64,000 bases of DNA from a bacterium. GTDB lineage: Bacteria; Electryoneota; RPQS01. Each line of letters opens with the position of its first letter. Positions within the stretch are counted from its first letter, which is position 1. The notes under the pieces were generated by a model, which did not search any database, had not been told where the DNA came from, and saw only the letters and a list, made by a program, of their open reading frames with translations. The stretch lies in assembly GCA_016721565.1 (NCBI GenBank), contig JADKHW010000002.1:286692-350691 (forward strand), in the 5' to 3' direction. Positions 16,925 to 25,916 of the stretch are shown one piece after another. Made by a program: the position numbers and the translations under genes.

Positions 16925-17526
16925 CAACCTTGCTCCGGACGAATGTGCGCCCATTTCTTTTCGGCCCAACCCGCAAACATAAATCCGCCGAGTGCCATTA
17001 GCACAACGAGAAACACAATCAGGCCATATGACATGCCTGTCACTTGCGGAAGTGTGATTGATCCCATTGCACTGCTGTTGTAGAAATTCTCAACCAGTGA
17101 AAAGGACTCGCCGAAGATCAAGATTCCAACAACGATTCCCGCAAGATAGATGATGCCGTCAATTCTGCCTGTCGAGGCGGCGACGCATGATGTTCCCGGA
17201 CAATAGCCGCCGATGACGAAACCGAAACCTAAGAGTAAACCGCCAGCAATTTGCGGCATTAGGTAAGTTGGGCTAACATAAACGAGTGAGAGATCAACAT
17301 AGCCAATAACTGAGAGATAGTAAAGCCCAAGCATCGCCGTTATAATCGCGGTGAACATCACTTTGAAAACAGTGAGGTCGTAACCGTAGAATTGAGCCGC
17401 GAGTTTACGGCCGCTACCAAAGCCTGCACGTTCAAGGAAGAAACCAAAACCAATTCCGGTGATGAACGCAACGATGAGACTCGTGTCATCGCCGAACATG
17501 CCGTATTTGAAGAATGGTGCGCTCAT
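16924..17526 (-). CDS. YeeE/YedE-family sulfur transporter, second subunit
   Basis: This integral membrane protein has hydrophobic helices throughout and conserved Cys motifs of the YeeE/YedE (TsuA-like) family: FLERAGFGSGRKLAAQFYG and GGYCPGTSCVAASTGRIDG. Family members import thiosulfate or handle sulfur compounds. I start it at ATG 17526 (MSAPFFKYGMFG), which overlaps the previous stop as ATGA. Upstream codons in the same frame belong to the preceding gene in another frame. It is tightly packed between its partner and the rhodanese gene. Confidence 0.82.
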   Translation of the reverse strand: MSAPFFKYGMFGDDTSLIVAFITGIGFGFFLERAGFGSGRKLAAQFYGYDLTVFKVMFTAIITAMLGLYYLSVIGYVDLSLVYVSPTYLMPQIAGGLLLGFGFVIGGYCPGTSCVAASTGRIDGIIYLAGIVVGILIFGESFSLVENFYNSSAMGSITLPQVTGMSYGLIVFLVVLMALGGFMFAGWAEKKWAHIRPEQG

Positions 17527-18095
17527 AGCCATTGCCTCCGCATGAAATAGGCGAGCGCATACGCGCCGCCAAAAACACACATCATAAAGGTCCAACTGCC
17601 AACACTCAATAGTGCGCCGCCGGTGAGCGCTTGTCCACTGGTACAGCCGCGCGCAAGCTTTGCACCGATGCCCATGAGGATGCCGCCGGAGAAAGCAAAC
17701 GTGAGACGTTTGGCAGTCGAAATGTGCTGGCCTTTCTCGACAGTCGTCTTGACTCGCCCAGCAAGGATGCCGGACAAGAAGCCACCAACGAAAACTCCGA
17801 GAACTTCGAAGACTAACCAGTCTTTCAGCGGATGTCTGCTGCCGTCGCCGAGATATTCTTGATAGTACGGATTGCTTGCGGTGTGTTCCGGTGCAATCGC
17901 ATGCACTCCAGTTGCAACCAGACTTGTGAATGCACCTGATGCTCCGAGACCACGGCCCATTATGACGAACGCAAGCAACAAGACGAGACCTAAGCCGATT
18001 CCAGCCGCGTAAGGACTCCAGTACGGTTGCGGTTTAGCATGCCCATGGGCTTCATCCGATCGTCCAATAACATCATTGGATGAGATTGCGGACAT
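17523..18095 (-). CDS. YeeE/YedE-family sulfur transporter, first subunit
   Basis: This 190-residue membrane protein has the family motif GIGAKLARGCTSGQALTGGA with its conserved Cys, plus three or four hydrophobic helices. A loop of about 60 residues (PEHTASNPYYQEYLGDG) lies between helices. With the next gene it forms the two halves of a transporter that elsewhere is one polypeptide. It follows psrC by 43 bases. Confidence 0.85.
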   Translation of the reverse strand: MSAISSNDVIGRSDEAHGHAKPQPYWSPYAAGIGLGLVLLLAFVIMGRGLGASGAFTSLVATGVHAIAPEHTASNPYYQEYLGDGSRHPLKDWLVFEVLGVFVGGFLSGILAGRVKTTVEKGQHISTAKRLTFAFSGGILMGIGAKLARGCTSGQALTGGALLSVGSWTFMMCVFGGAYALAYFMRRQWL

Positions 18096-18138
18096 TTAAG
18101 TGATCCTCTTTTTCTATTACTTTGTTCGCTATAAAAGG

Positions 18139-18588
18139 TCATCGAAGAGACGCGCTAGCAGCTTGAACCCAATGGGATGTTTGACCTGCATAAACGATCA
18201 CAAAGCGCAGCAACAACCCGCCTAACAGTACGAGCAGCGGCGGAATTGGAGTGTGCTGAACTTTATGCTGAACAGCAAGAATTTGCACGAACAATGGCAC
18301 TACGATTCCGAGGCCGACAACGAAGACCCAAAACACCGGGGCATGTGGTCCGCCAAACAAGAGCATTGCGGCAGCGACGTGCGATTGTGACGTGTTCAGC
18401 AGTCCTATGAAGAAAAGCCCAATGACAAACAGTTCGAAGATAAGAAACCCGTTATCCGCTCTTGCAAGCAATTCGCGCTCGCTTCTGTCGCGTGCGATCA
18501 TGTGGACCAGCGCGGCAGCGGATGACGCTCCGGATACGAGGAAGAGTAGCCACAGTATTGAGCTACTCCAGGTGGGCGCGCTCCAGCT
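18139..18588 (-). CDS. NrfD/PsrC-type membrane subunit, C-terminal part (frameshifted)
   Basis: This continues the gene that starts at 19109. After a one-base shift near 18590 the frame reads APTWSSSILWLLFLVSGASS, the usual NrfD helix, then AALVHMIARDRSERELLARAD and three more hydrophobic helices. The only ATG in this part (18501) is internal. Joined, the protein has about 320 residues and eight or nine helices, as expected for NrfD. Confidence 0.78.
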   Translation of the reverse strand, partial: SWSAPTWSSSILWLLFLVSGASSAAALVHMIARDRSERELLARADNGFLIFELFVIGLFFIGLLNTSQSHVAAAMLLFGGPHAPVFWVFVVGLGIVVPLFVQILAVQHKVQHTPIPPLLVLLGGLLLRFVIVYAGQTSHWVQAASASLR

Positions 18589-19109
18589 GCGCTTAAGAGA
18601 ACGCCCGTGTACATGCCGAGCAAGCCACCGAGCAGCATGTTAACGACACCGATGGTTCTGACGATGTTGGGGTTGTCGCGCCACGTTGCCGTCCACTGGA
18701 TGAGCGGCCTGAGATAGCCATGCCACTTTTCGCCCCATGAATCAGGTGCGCGCAAAAGCAAAAGCGAGGCTATCGCCGGAAATACAAGAATGAGAATCCA
18801 CGCACCCCATGACATGGGAGAGGCAACTTCAAAAGTCGTATAGAGTCGCCAAACGTATGCTTTGTGCTCAAGATCAAGAAAGAGTGCAAACATGCCTAGC
18901 GATAAGAGCGCCAAACTGATCATCGGGACTTGGTAACAGGCGCATTGCGTGCGTTCGCGATAGCGGCCACTGAAAACAAGGTAGCCCGCAATGGGCATCA
19001 TACCTGCAACCAATCCGCCGAGAAAGAGATATACCGGAATCTCCCAACCCCAGATATGCAGGAATGGATCGATGTGCGGATTGAGGCGCGTTGTGGTAAG
19101 TTCGTGCAT
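18498..19109 (-). CDS. psrC: NrfD/PsrC-type membrane anchor of a polysulfide/thiosulfate reductase, N-terminal part
   Basis: NrfD-family subunits sit in the inner membrane and pass electrons from quinol to an iron-sulfur subunit. ATG 19109 begins MHELTTTRLNPHIDPFLHIW, with the family pattern WGWEIPVYLFLGGLVAGMM, SGRYRERTQ and MSWGAWILILVFP. The ORF is real down to about 18590 (MYTGVLLSA), after which the frame is wrong. It follows psrB by 3 bases and precedes the sulfur transporters. Naming as PsrC is by family and context, since thiosulfate, polysulfide, sulfur and tetrathionate reductases share this subunit type. Confidence 0.8.
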   Translation of the reverse strand: MHELTTTRLNPHIDPFLHIWGWEIPVYLFLGGLVAGMMPIAGYLVFSGRYRERTQCACYQVPMISLALLSLGMFALFLDLEHKAYVWRLYTTFEVASPMSWGAWILILVFPAIASLLLLRAPDSWGEKWHGYLRPLIQWTATWRDNPNIVRTIGVVNMLLGGLLGMYTGVLLSAAGARPPGVAQYCGYSSSYPERHPLPRWST

Positions 19110-19112
19110 GTG

Positions 19113-19648
19113 CTACGTCAGGTAATAGATTTGCGGTTTGTGCCAGCTTCGGGTAGGATTGAATGATGCATGCGTGACGCAAGTAACGTGCTCACTACTA
19201 TGCGGATCTTCGAGATCGCCAAAGTTCATGCAATGGGTTGGACATACGGAAACGCAGGCAGGCAGCATTCCCTTTTCAACTCTATGAATACAAAAAGTGC
19301 ATTTATCCGCGAAACCTTCGGGATTAATAAATCGCGCGTCGTACGGGCAGGACGCGAGGCACGCCTTACAGCCTATGCACTCGTTGTGAGTGACCAAGAC
19401 CACCCCACCAAGTTCGTGCACATGACTTGCGCCAGTCGGGCAGCAGTAGACGCATGGAGGATTGTCGCAGTGATTGCAACGCTCGCTTCGAATCTCCATG
19501 CTTAGATTTGAAACTTGCCGTCGACCTCGGTAACTATCCAATCGCGGTTGAAGCCTTCGGGAACGCTGTTTTCGGTTTTACATGCTACAACGCAGTCCAT
19601 GCAACCGACGCACTTCTTCGTATCTATGACCATTGTTAATCGAGCCAT
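19113..19648 (-). CDS. psrB: 4Fe-4S ferredoxin subunit of the reductase (PsrB-like), frameshifted
   Basis: This electron-transfer subunit has room for four [4Fe-4S] clusters. ATG 19648 gives MARLTMVIDTKKCVGCMDCV and VACKTENSVPEGFNRDW, then the frame breaks near 19510. The main ORF continues with CNHCDNPPCVYCCPTGA, CIGCKACLASCPYD, CTFCIHRVEKG and CVSVCPTHC. All sixteen ligand-type Cys are present once the frames are joined. The gene lies 2 bases after the corrected psrA stop (19651) and directly before psrC, the standard order of these complexes. Confidence 0.85.
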
Positions 19649-19650
19649 GA

Positions 19651-20339
19651 CTATGACTCGCTTTCAATGGTTACGAAATTGATGTTCATCGCCGTCCCGC
19701 CCATTAAGGATCAATCGCGTATTTGGTGATCAACTGCGAATCGCCGGCACCACGGCCTCGCGCGAACTTCATACCTTTCGCTGTGTGACCAAATCCGTGA
19801 ACCATGTAAACACAATCCGTGCGAATACGCTCCGTTGCCTTGACTTTGATAGAGTTTGATACGACGCCATCCTGATTCTTAAGCTTTACACGGTCTCCGC
19901 TCTTCAGCCCGAGATTTGATGCAACATCGGCGTTCAGCCAGAGTTCATTTTCATTCATCATGTCCATCAGGACACGGTTTGTGTGTGTGCGGCTAAAAGA
20001 ATGAACTGGAGCACGCCCGAAAAGTAAACGGAAGGACCCGGGAGGCGGCTCGATCGGTGCCGTAAATTTCGGAACGGCGTCGAATCCATGTTCGGCGAGC
20101 TGCAAACTATAGAACTCGATCTTTCCTGATGGAGTTGCAAATTCGGCGGGCACGCCTTCATCAAAGTAGTTCGGTTGCTTTGCGCCGAGTAGGATTCCCT
20201 TCGCTTTCAATTCGTCATAACTGTAGCCGCCTTTTTCGAGGCGATGGCGGAAGTACTCTTCGATATCCGTCCAAGGGTAGTATTCGGAAAGACCGGGTTT
20301 GATTGCAAGCTCGCGCGCGATCCACCAGTTTGGTTTTGC
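19651..20339 (-). CDS. Molybdopterin oxidoreductase (PsrA-like), C-terminal part (frameshifted)
   Basis: This is the C-terminal third of the catalytic subunit that starts at 21850. The frame is entered near 20339 (AKPNWWIARELAIKPGLSEY) and includes the molybdopterin-dinucleotide-binding domain: RAPVHSFSRTHTNRV, MMNENELWLNADVASNLGLK, GDRVKLKNQDGVVSN and YMVHGFGHTAKGMKF. The plain reading frame stops at 19704 (KYAIDP), but one added base restores LMGGTAMNINFVTIESES and a stop at 19651, which matches family C-termini. Confidence 0.82.
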
Positions 20340-21850
20340 TCGGCTGGAGGATCCACAATCGGCTGCCGAATAGCAATGAACGGATCGCGAAACCACTCGA
20401 CGTTGAGATCGTCAAATCGTTCGAGATAGACTGACTCCGGCAATACAACGTCTGCCCACCCAGCGATCTCGCTTGGAATCACGTCAACAACAACCATTAG
20501 GTCGAGATTCTGGATTGCTTGAATCGTCTCTTGCTCATTTGGCAACGCCTGAAAGAGATTCGTCGCGTAAACTATCCAACCTTTGATAAGATATGGATTT
20601 CCTGTAATCGTGGCTTCCCGAATTCCGTTCGTTATAGTCTCGTGTGCAAACGGGTACTTGTGATTCGGGTTGTCAACTTTACCCTTTTCGGATTTCGGAT
20701 AGGTCGGGTATGGATAGCCGGGCAAGTCCATGCTCGCGGGAAAGTAGAATCCACCTTTGCGACCCCAATTCCCCATCAAAGCGTTTAGTAGTGCAACCGC
20801 CCGACTACGCTGCGCATCGTCTCCATACCACGTTACGTGGCGGCCCGGGTGTATCAAGGTTGCAGGACGGTGCAGGGCCATTTCGCGTGCGCTATCGCGG
20901 ATCAAATCGGGATTTACTCCGGTCAGCGGATAGGCCCATTCCGGTGTGAACGTTTGAATCTCTGCTGTGAATTGCTCAAACCCAAAACCATGCGCGGTAA
21001 TATACTCTGCGTCGTACAGATTCTCTTTGACAATGACGTTCATCCAAGCCAGTATCAGCGCGATGTCGGTACCTGGCTTAACTGGCAGGTAGTGCTTTGC
21101 TTTTGATGCCGCTACTGAAAAGCGCGGATCTGCAACAATAATCGTAGCTCCATTCTCAATTGCCTCCGCGAACTCCTGCACTTGCGTATTGTGCATGTTT
21201 TCACCAAGATGCGAACCGATCAGCACGATACATTTTGCGTTCTTGATATCGGTACGCTCGGGCGAACTGACGTCTTCACCAAAGGTCAATCGAAATCCAA
21301 CATCGCGCGGTCCGCGGCATTGCGCGAATGATGGTGCAGCGATATTGGGCGATCCGTACGCTTTAATAGTATGTTTGAGGAAATTTCCTCCTATCCCGTG
21401 GCTAAACAGCGCCATCGCCTCTGGTCCGTACTTTGATTTGATCGCGTTCATCTTTTCCGCGATGAATTCCAGCGCCTCGCCCCACGTTACCTCTGTCCAT
21501 TCTTCTTGCCCGCGTACGCTCTTGCGCATCAACGGTGCGCGTAAACGATCGGGATCGTAATGCGCCCCGACACCGCCTGTCCCGCGCGGACACAGCCTGC
21601 CTCTACTCAGCGGATCTGCGGGGTTTCCCTCCACTTTCCAGAGTTTTCCATCTCGAACATGAGCAATCGCGCCGCATTTCCAGAAACAGATATCGCAGTA
21701 GGTCGGAACAGTGCGGATGCCTGAGTCGTCATTGGCAAGGTCCATTGCGTGTGCGGCTCCGGGAACAACTCCGATAGAGCGCGCAGTAGCGGCGGCGGCA
21801 AGTGATGCACCGCAGATCTTTAGAAATTTTCGACGAGAGATCGTGTTCAT
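20207..21850 (-). CDS. psrA: Polysulfide/thiosulfate reductase-like molybdopterin oxidoreductase, catalytic subunit
   Basis: This exported molybdoenzyme reduces a sulfur compound (polysulfide, thiosulfate or tetrathionate; the exact one is not visible). A twin-arginine signal (SRRKFLKICGASLAAA) shows folding before export. A [4Fe-4S] site follows (CDICFWKCG ... GRLCPRG), then NIAAPSFAQCRGPRDVGF, where the Cys is the probable Mo ligand, and GSHLGENMHNTQ and RHVTWYGDDAQRSRAVALLN. The reading is real from 21850 to about 20340, and beyond that the tail is out of frame. It follows the marR gene by 23 bases and begins psrABC. The Mo-cofactor genes on both sides plausibly supply its cofactor. Confidence 0.87.
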   Translation of the reverse strand: MNTISRRKFLKICGASLAAAATARSIGVVPGAAHAMDLANDDSGIRTVPTYCDICFWKCGAIAHVRDGKLWKVEGNPADPLSRGRLCPRGTGGVGAHYDPDRLRAPLMRKSVRGQEEWTEVTWGEALEFIAEKMNAIKSKYGPEAMALFSHGIGGNFLKHTIKAYGSPNIAAPSFAQCRGPRDVGFRLTFGEDVSSPERTDIKNAKCIVLIGSHLGENMHNTQVQEFAEAIENGATIIVADPRFSVAASKAKHYLPVKPGTDIALILAWMNVIVKENLYDAEYITAHGFGFEQFTAEIQTFTPEWAYPLTGVNPDLIRDSAREMALHRPATLIHPGRHVTWYGDDAQRSRAVALLNALMGNWGRKGGFYFPASMDLPGYPYPTYPKSEKGKVDNPNHKYPFAHETITNGIREATITGNPYLIKGWIVYATNLFQALPNEQETIQAIQNLDLMVVVDVIPSEIAGWADVVLPESVYLERFDDLNVEWFRDPFIAIRQPIVDPPAEQNQTGGSRASLQSNPVFPNTTLGRISKSTSAIASKKAATVMTN

Positions 21851-21873
21851 AAGTTGAATTGAAGTATTCTTGT

Positions 21874-22362
21874 CTACGATTCAATGGAGCGTCGGACGGA
21901 ATCCATCGCGGCTCTCAATTCATGCAGAGAGTCAAGAAGAAATCTACGCTTCGCAGGCGGAAAGTGCCCAAGCAAGTTCTCGTGGAGTTCCGCTTCATAC
22001 TCTTGAAGTCTTTCCGCGATGGCTCGGCCATCTTCGGTTAGCGTAAGCTGTTTTACTCGGCGATCTTGCCCACTCTCAGTGCGTGAAACCAGGCCTTTCT
22101 TGACTAAGCGATCAATCAACGGAGTCACCCTACTGTTGCCGATACCAAGATGCTCAGCGACCTCTGATGGCGTGACCGCATTATCGCACTGCATTACTGC
22201 CAGAACTCGACCATCGGCTGCATGAAGTCCAAAGGATTGACAAATCCGCTCTTCTTTGTCCAAACAGCAGTGCGAGAGTGCCCGAGTTAGCGTGGCAAGC
22301 TCTTGCGCTTGCTTGCTCTTCGTGCGGTCTGCTTTTTTTATTTCTTGGGCTTGAATATTCAT
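21874..22362 (-). CDS. MarR-family transcriptional regulator
   Basis: This 162-residue winged-helix repressor has ALSHCCLDKEERICQSFGLH leading to VTPSEVAEHLGIGNSRVTPL and IDRLVKKGLVSRTESGQDRR, the helix-turn-helix and wing of MarR proteins. The Cys pair in SHCCLDKEERIC and Cys in VMQCDN could sense sulfur or redox state, which would fit its place at the head of the sulfur-reductase operon. ATG 22362 lies only about a base from the predicted transcription start, so the mRNA may be leaderless. Two palindromes just upstream are likely autoregulatory operators. Confidence 0.85.
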   Translation of the reverse strand: MNIQAQEIKKADRTKSKQAQELATLTRALSHCCLDKEERICQSFGLHAADGRVLAVMQCDNAVTPSEVAEHLGIGNSRVTPLIDRLVKKGLVSRTESGQDRRVKQLTLTEDGRAIAERLQEYEAELHENLLGHFPPAKRRFLLDSLHELRAAMDSVRRSIES

Positions 22363-22369
22363 GGAGTGA

Positions 22370-22398
22370 AATATATATTAGAGAAAATGGCAAGTCAA
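22370..22398 (-). promoter_or_regulatory. Promoter of the marR-psr sulfur operon
   Basis: On the minus strand there is TTGACT (22393-22398), a 17-base spacer and TATATT (22370-22375). Transcription would start at or next to the ATG at 22362. Confidence 0.55.
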
Positions 22399-22412
22399 GT
22401 GAAATTTTTCAC
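22399..22412. promoter_or_regulatory. Dyad next to the -35 box, possible operator
   Basis: GTGAAATTTTTCAC is a 14-base palindrome with one mismatch, directly upstream of the -35 box of the marR promoter. Confidence 0.35.
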
Positions 22413-22433
22413 GATTTGACTCCTTAACATAAG

Positions 22434-22449
22434 TTAATACTTGTATTAA
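22434..22449. promoter_or_regulatory. Perfect 16-bp palindrome, candidate MarR operator
   Basis: TTAATACTTGTATTAA has 7-base arms and a 2-base centre, the size usual for MarR-family sites. It lies between divergent marR and moaA and could control both. Confidence 0.45.
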
Positions 22450-22592
22450 GATATGTTTTGTCAACTATTTTGCGAGGCGGCTTAAGCCTCTTGTAGCCTT
22501 GCGAGTGAGGCATTCCCTCTGATGTTACTTCTATTTGTGACTTTGCTACATTATGAACATGTGCCTGATTCAGCAGCTCATAATCTCAATAT

Positions 22593-22895
22593 TTGAAAAC
22601 AGAAAACACCATTTCGGATCATCAACTCGTGGCATTAGAGGACCAATTCAGCCGTAAGCACACTTATCTTCGGATTGCGGTGACGGATCGCTGTAACTTG
22701 CAATGTGTCTATTGTATGCCTAATGAGAGTGCGGAGTGGAAGCGACGCAATGAAATCCTCACGTTTGAAGAAATCCTTCGCATCGCGTGGTTGCTTATCA
22801 ACAACGGAATCACGAAAATCAGGCTAACGGGTGGCGAACCGCTCGTCCGCTCGAACCTGAATTGGCTTGTCAGTGAGCTTGCCAAGTTGCCCGTT
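22593..22895 (+). CDS. moaA: MoaA, N-terminal radical-SAM part (internally deleted gene)
   Basis: MoaA (with MoaC) converts GTP to cyclic pyranopterin monophosphate. The radical-SAM site is clear: YLRIAVTDRCNLQCVYCMP has the CxxxCxxC cluster ligands. RLTGGEPLVRSNLNWLVSEL is the SAM-binding GGE motif. After AKLPV (22895) sequence matching roughly residues 100-185 of normal MoaA is missing, and the reading frame changes. The start is TTG 22593; a GTG at residue 13 (VALEDQFSRKH) is an alternative. It is divergent from marR and the first gene of a pair with the MOSC protein. Confidence 0.75.
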
Positions 22896-23346
22896 TGTAC
22901 GCGAGCGCCCGCTGCATGTACGCTTTATCGAATTCATGCCGTTTCCCGGCAATGCTTGGACGAACGCGCGCATGATACCGTGGCAAGAATTACTGCAACG
23001 ACTTCGTGAAAAACATGATCTGCTTCCGCTTGATAATTCGTCTACGGACGTCGCGCGTAGCTTTGCGATTGAGGGCCATTGTGGGACTGTGATTTTCATC
23101 TCGGCGCTATCCGACGAGTTTGTTCAGGTTGCAATAGACTCCGTCTTACGGCGGACGGATCGATTAAGTCCTGCCTCCCTCTGCCCTGCTGAAGTGAGCT
23201 TGCGCGATATCATGCGGACAGCCGCAACTGATGAAGAGCTACTGCAGGTCATACACGGTGCATTGCAACGTAAACACTTTGCACACCTACAGGCCGAAGG
23301 ACTCGTCCAGCTTGACAATCGCTGCATGAGTGCTATCGGTGGGTAA
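22894..23346 (+). CDS. MoaA, C-terminal part (internally deleted gene)
   Basis: From 22894 the frame reads FVRERPLHVRFIEFMPFPGN, a typical MoaA segment from near residue 190, and ends with the family's C-terminal MSAIGG. The second iron-sulfur motif is hidden by two compensating one-base indels: between about 23119 and 23180 the neighbouring frame reads CSGCNRLRLTADGSIKSCL, the expected CxxC...C cluster, whereas this frame gives nonsense. So the cluster is really encoded, and only the central 85 or so residues are absent. Whether that gap is biological or an assembly collapse cannot be told here. Confidence 0.7.
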   Translation, partial: FVRERPLHVRFIEFMPFPGNAWTNARMIPWQELLQRLREKHDLLPLDNSSTDVARSFAIEGHCGTVIFISALSDEFVQVAIDSVLRRTDRLSPASLCPAEVSLRDIMRTAATDEELLQVIHGALQRKHFAHLQAEGLVQLDNRCMSAIGG

Positions 23347-23368
23347 TTCCACGACCAGCTTGGATGGA

Positions 23369-23809
23369 ATGACAGCGATGCAAGGAACTATTCACTCAGT
23401 TTCAATTAGTACGCAGAAAGGAACGAAGAAGTACAACGTTTCTGAGGCCATACTCATCAAAAATCACGGCATTGATTCCGATGCACATGCCGGGACGTGG
23501 CACAGGCAGATCAGCTTGCTCGCGCTTGAAAGCATTGACACCATGCGCGAAATGGGGGCCGTTGCTGGTCCGGGCGATTTTGCGGAGAATATCACCACGG
23601 TTGGAATCAACTTACTAAAACTCAAACCTGGTGATCGGGTTGGCATTAGCGATGCAGTTCTTGAGATTACTCAGATTGGAAAAGAATGTCATGCTCACTG
23701 TGCAATCTGGGCGGCGGACGGCGATTGTGTTATGCCCCGCGAAGGGATATTTGCTCGCGTAATTCGTGACGGGTTGATTCGCCCTGGAGACTTTATCAGG
23801 GTGCTGTAA
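23369..23809 (+). CDS. MOSC-domain protein
   Basis: This is a small single-domain protein of 146 residues from ATG 23369. It shows the MOSC fold (MQGTIHSVSIST, LIKNHGIDSDAHAGTWHRQI, LLALESIDTM, GPGDFAENITT, LKPGDRVGISDAVLEIT) with the reactive Cys in GKECHAHCAIW. MOSC domains bind or sulfurate molybdenum cofactor, and small ones like this usually sit with Mo-cofactor genes, as here after moaA. The longer in-frame GTG start at 23330 would overlap the moaA end and is less likely. Confidence 0.85.
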   Translation: MTAMQGTIHSVSISTQKGTKKYNVSEAILIKNHGIDSDAHAGTWHRQISLLALESIDTMREMGAVAGPGDFAENITTVGINLLKLKPGDRVGISDAVLEITQIGKECHAHCAIWAADGDCVMPREGIFARVIRDGLIRPGDFIRVL

Positions 23810-23855
23810 TCCAGCAGTTGCATCTATTGTGCGAAGAAAGACTTGTCACAAGCGC

Positions 23856-23885
23856 AAAGGGCTTACCATTTTTGGTAAGCCCTTT
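23856..23885. terminator. Bidirectional terminator between MOSC and pepF genes
   Basis: A perfect 13-bp stem AAAGGGCTTACCA / TGGTAAGCCCTTT with a 4-base T loop lies between convergent genes. It belongs to the recurring hairpin family in this window. Confidence 0.75.
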
Positions 23886-23926
23886 GTAATTCTAAACCGC
23901 GAAACACCCAATTGTCAGCGCACAGG

Positions 23927-25829
23927 TTAGATTCGCTTGGTTTGCTTTAGAAGTTTTTCCATCTCGTCAACGAGTTCGGAAAGTTTTTTCATCGTGGCCT
24001 CGATTGGGGCGGGTGATGACATATCTACTCCGGCGTCTTTCAGCAATTCAAGCGGGTATTTGCTGGAGCCGCTTGAGAGGTAGTTGATGTAGGAGTCCTT
24101 CGCGCCCTTTTCGCCCTTTAAGACTTTTTGCGATAGGGCTTGCGATGCGCAGAAAGAGGTCGCGTATTTGTACACGTAGAAATTGCGGTAGAAGTGCGGA
24201 ATGCGTGTCCATGTGAATGCGTACTCGGGATCGATCACGACACTGTTGCCGTAATAGGATTCGAGAGTCTCGAGATACATTTGGCCGAGGGCATCGCCTG
24301 TCAACGGTTCACCAGCTTCTGACGCACGGTGCATTTTCAGCTCGAAGTCCGCAAACATGACCTGTGTAATGACCGTGTTGCGGATGTTGTCGATGTACTG
24401 ATTGATGAGATAGAGACGCTTGGCGGGGTCTTTCTCTTTCTTCAGCAGATAATCCATCAACAGCGCTTCGTTAAACGTCGAGGCAACTTCCGCGTTGAAC
24501 AGTGTGTAGCCGGAATAGACGTAGGGCTGATACTTTCCACTGTGCCACGTGTGCATCGAGTGTCCCATTTCATGTGCCAACGTAAACATATCACTCAATG
24601 TGTTGTTGTAGTTCAGCAGCATGTACGGGTGCGTGAGATAGGTGCCCGATGAATAGGCGCCGCTACGCTTGGCTTGTGTTTCGTAAACATCAATCCAACG
24701 GCTGTTGAAGCCAACGCTCATGGGATCTACGTAGGCTTTGCCCAGCGGCGCCATTGCGGCTTCAATGGTTGTCACAGCGTCATCAAATGTCACTTCCTGC
24801 CTTGTCTCAGGAATCAGAGGGACAACCATGTCATACAGATGAATGGAATCGAGGCCCATTGCGCGGCGGCGCAGATCTACGTAGCGCTGCAACGTGCCGG
24901 TGTTAGCTTTGACGGTCTCGATCAAGTTCAAGTAGACGGTGGTGTCGATGTTGTCGCCGTCAAGCGATGCATGCAGAGCAGAATTGTAGTGTCGGGCACG
25001 GGCCGAAAACAGATCTCCGTCGAGATTTCCGCCCATTAGTGCGGCGGTCGTGTTTTGATACTGCTTATAGGAATTCAGCAAGCCGATTGAGGCATCGCGG
25101 CGCACGCGAGCATCTGAACTCTCGAGCAACATGCGAACGCGGCCTTCTGAGAGTTGAATGTCGTTGCCTTCAGCGTCCTTGATGGTCGGGAATTTCATGT
25201 CAGTCGTGCGCAAGGCGGTGTTGGCTTTGGAGTAGCCGCTTGACATTTCGCCCGTCAACGCCATGATGCGTTCTTCGGCGGGGCTTAACGTGTGTGATCG
25301 CGTGCGGAGAGCATCGTTGATGCTCTGTCTATAGACGGCTAATGCAGGGAGTTCCTTGTACCACTTCTCAAATGTGGCATCGGAGATTGAAACGAGTTCC
25401 GGCGTGAACCATGAAGTGGCTTCACTGAATTTTGAGCCGAGCGAGCTGATACGATCTTTGAAGCCTGTGTATTGCTGAACACGAGTATCTTGGTCATAAG
25501 AGAGGCTTGCATAGACTGCGACATTGCCGAATTTCTTACTGATCTCTTCACTGGCTTGAAAGTATGCAAGAAGATCATTAGCAGACTTGCTGATTTTGCC
25601 TTTGTAGTTCGACAGGCTCGGTATGGCCGCATCGAGGTTGGCCAAGTCGGTTTCCCAATCTTGGTCAGTCTTGTAAAGGTCAGTCAAGTTCCATTTGTAT
25701 TTGTCGGCGATCTCGCTGCGCTCTTTCAGGTCTTGCGCTTGGACACCGTGGTAGAAATTCCAGTCAGCAATGCGGCCAGACAAGACGGGGATTAGTCTTG
25801 GTGATCTGATGAGATTTTGATATTGTCAT
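23927..25829 (-). CDS. pepF: Exported oligoendopeptidase F (peptidase M3B)
   Basis: This zinc peptidase cleaves short peptides. The active site is FTLAHEMGHSMHTWHSGKYQ, with the third ligand in NAEVASTFNEALL, and Tyr/His-rich HFYRNFYVYKYATSFCAS near the end is typical of PepF. The normal start of the main ORF is about 25783. Upstream, ATG 25829 gives MTISKSHQITKTNPRL, and two compensating indels reveal LAALLTGIST and then VQAQDLKERSEIADKYKW. That is a signal peptide, so the enzyme is probably exported rather than cytosolic. The rest of the roughly 600-residue ORF is intact. It lies in a minus-strand cluster of peptide and amino-acid genes. Confidence 0.9.
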
Positions 25830-25916
25830 TCTTTGACTCCAAATGTAAATTGTGAAGTGTTTGAAGGTTCCCGACCTTTGGATTGTTTACGTGGTAAAGC
25901 AATGCCGGTTATAAGT

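Noticed and set aside
22440..22592. A molybdenum-cofactor riboswitch upstream of moaA
   Set aside because: Short hairpins are present (for example GAGGC/GCCTC), but I could not match them to the known motif with any confidence.
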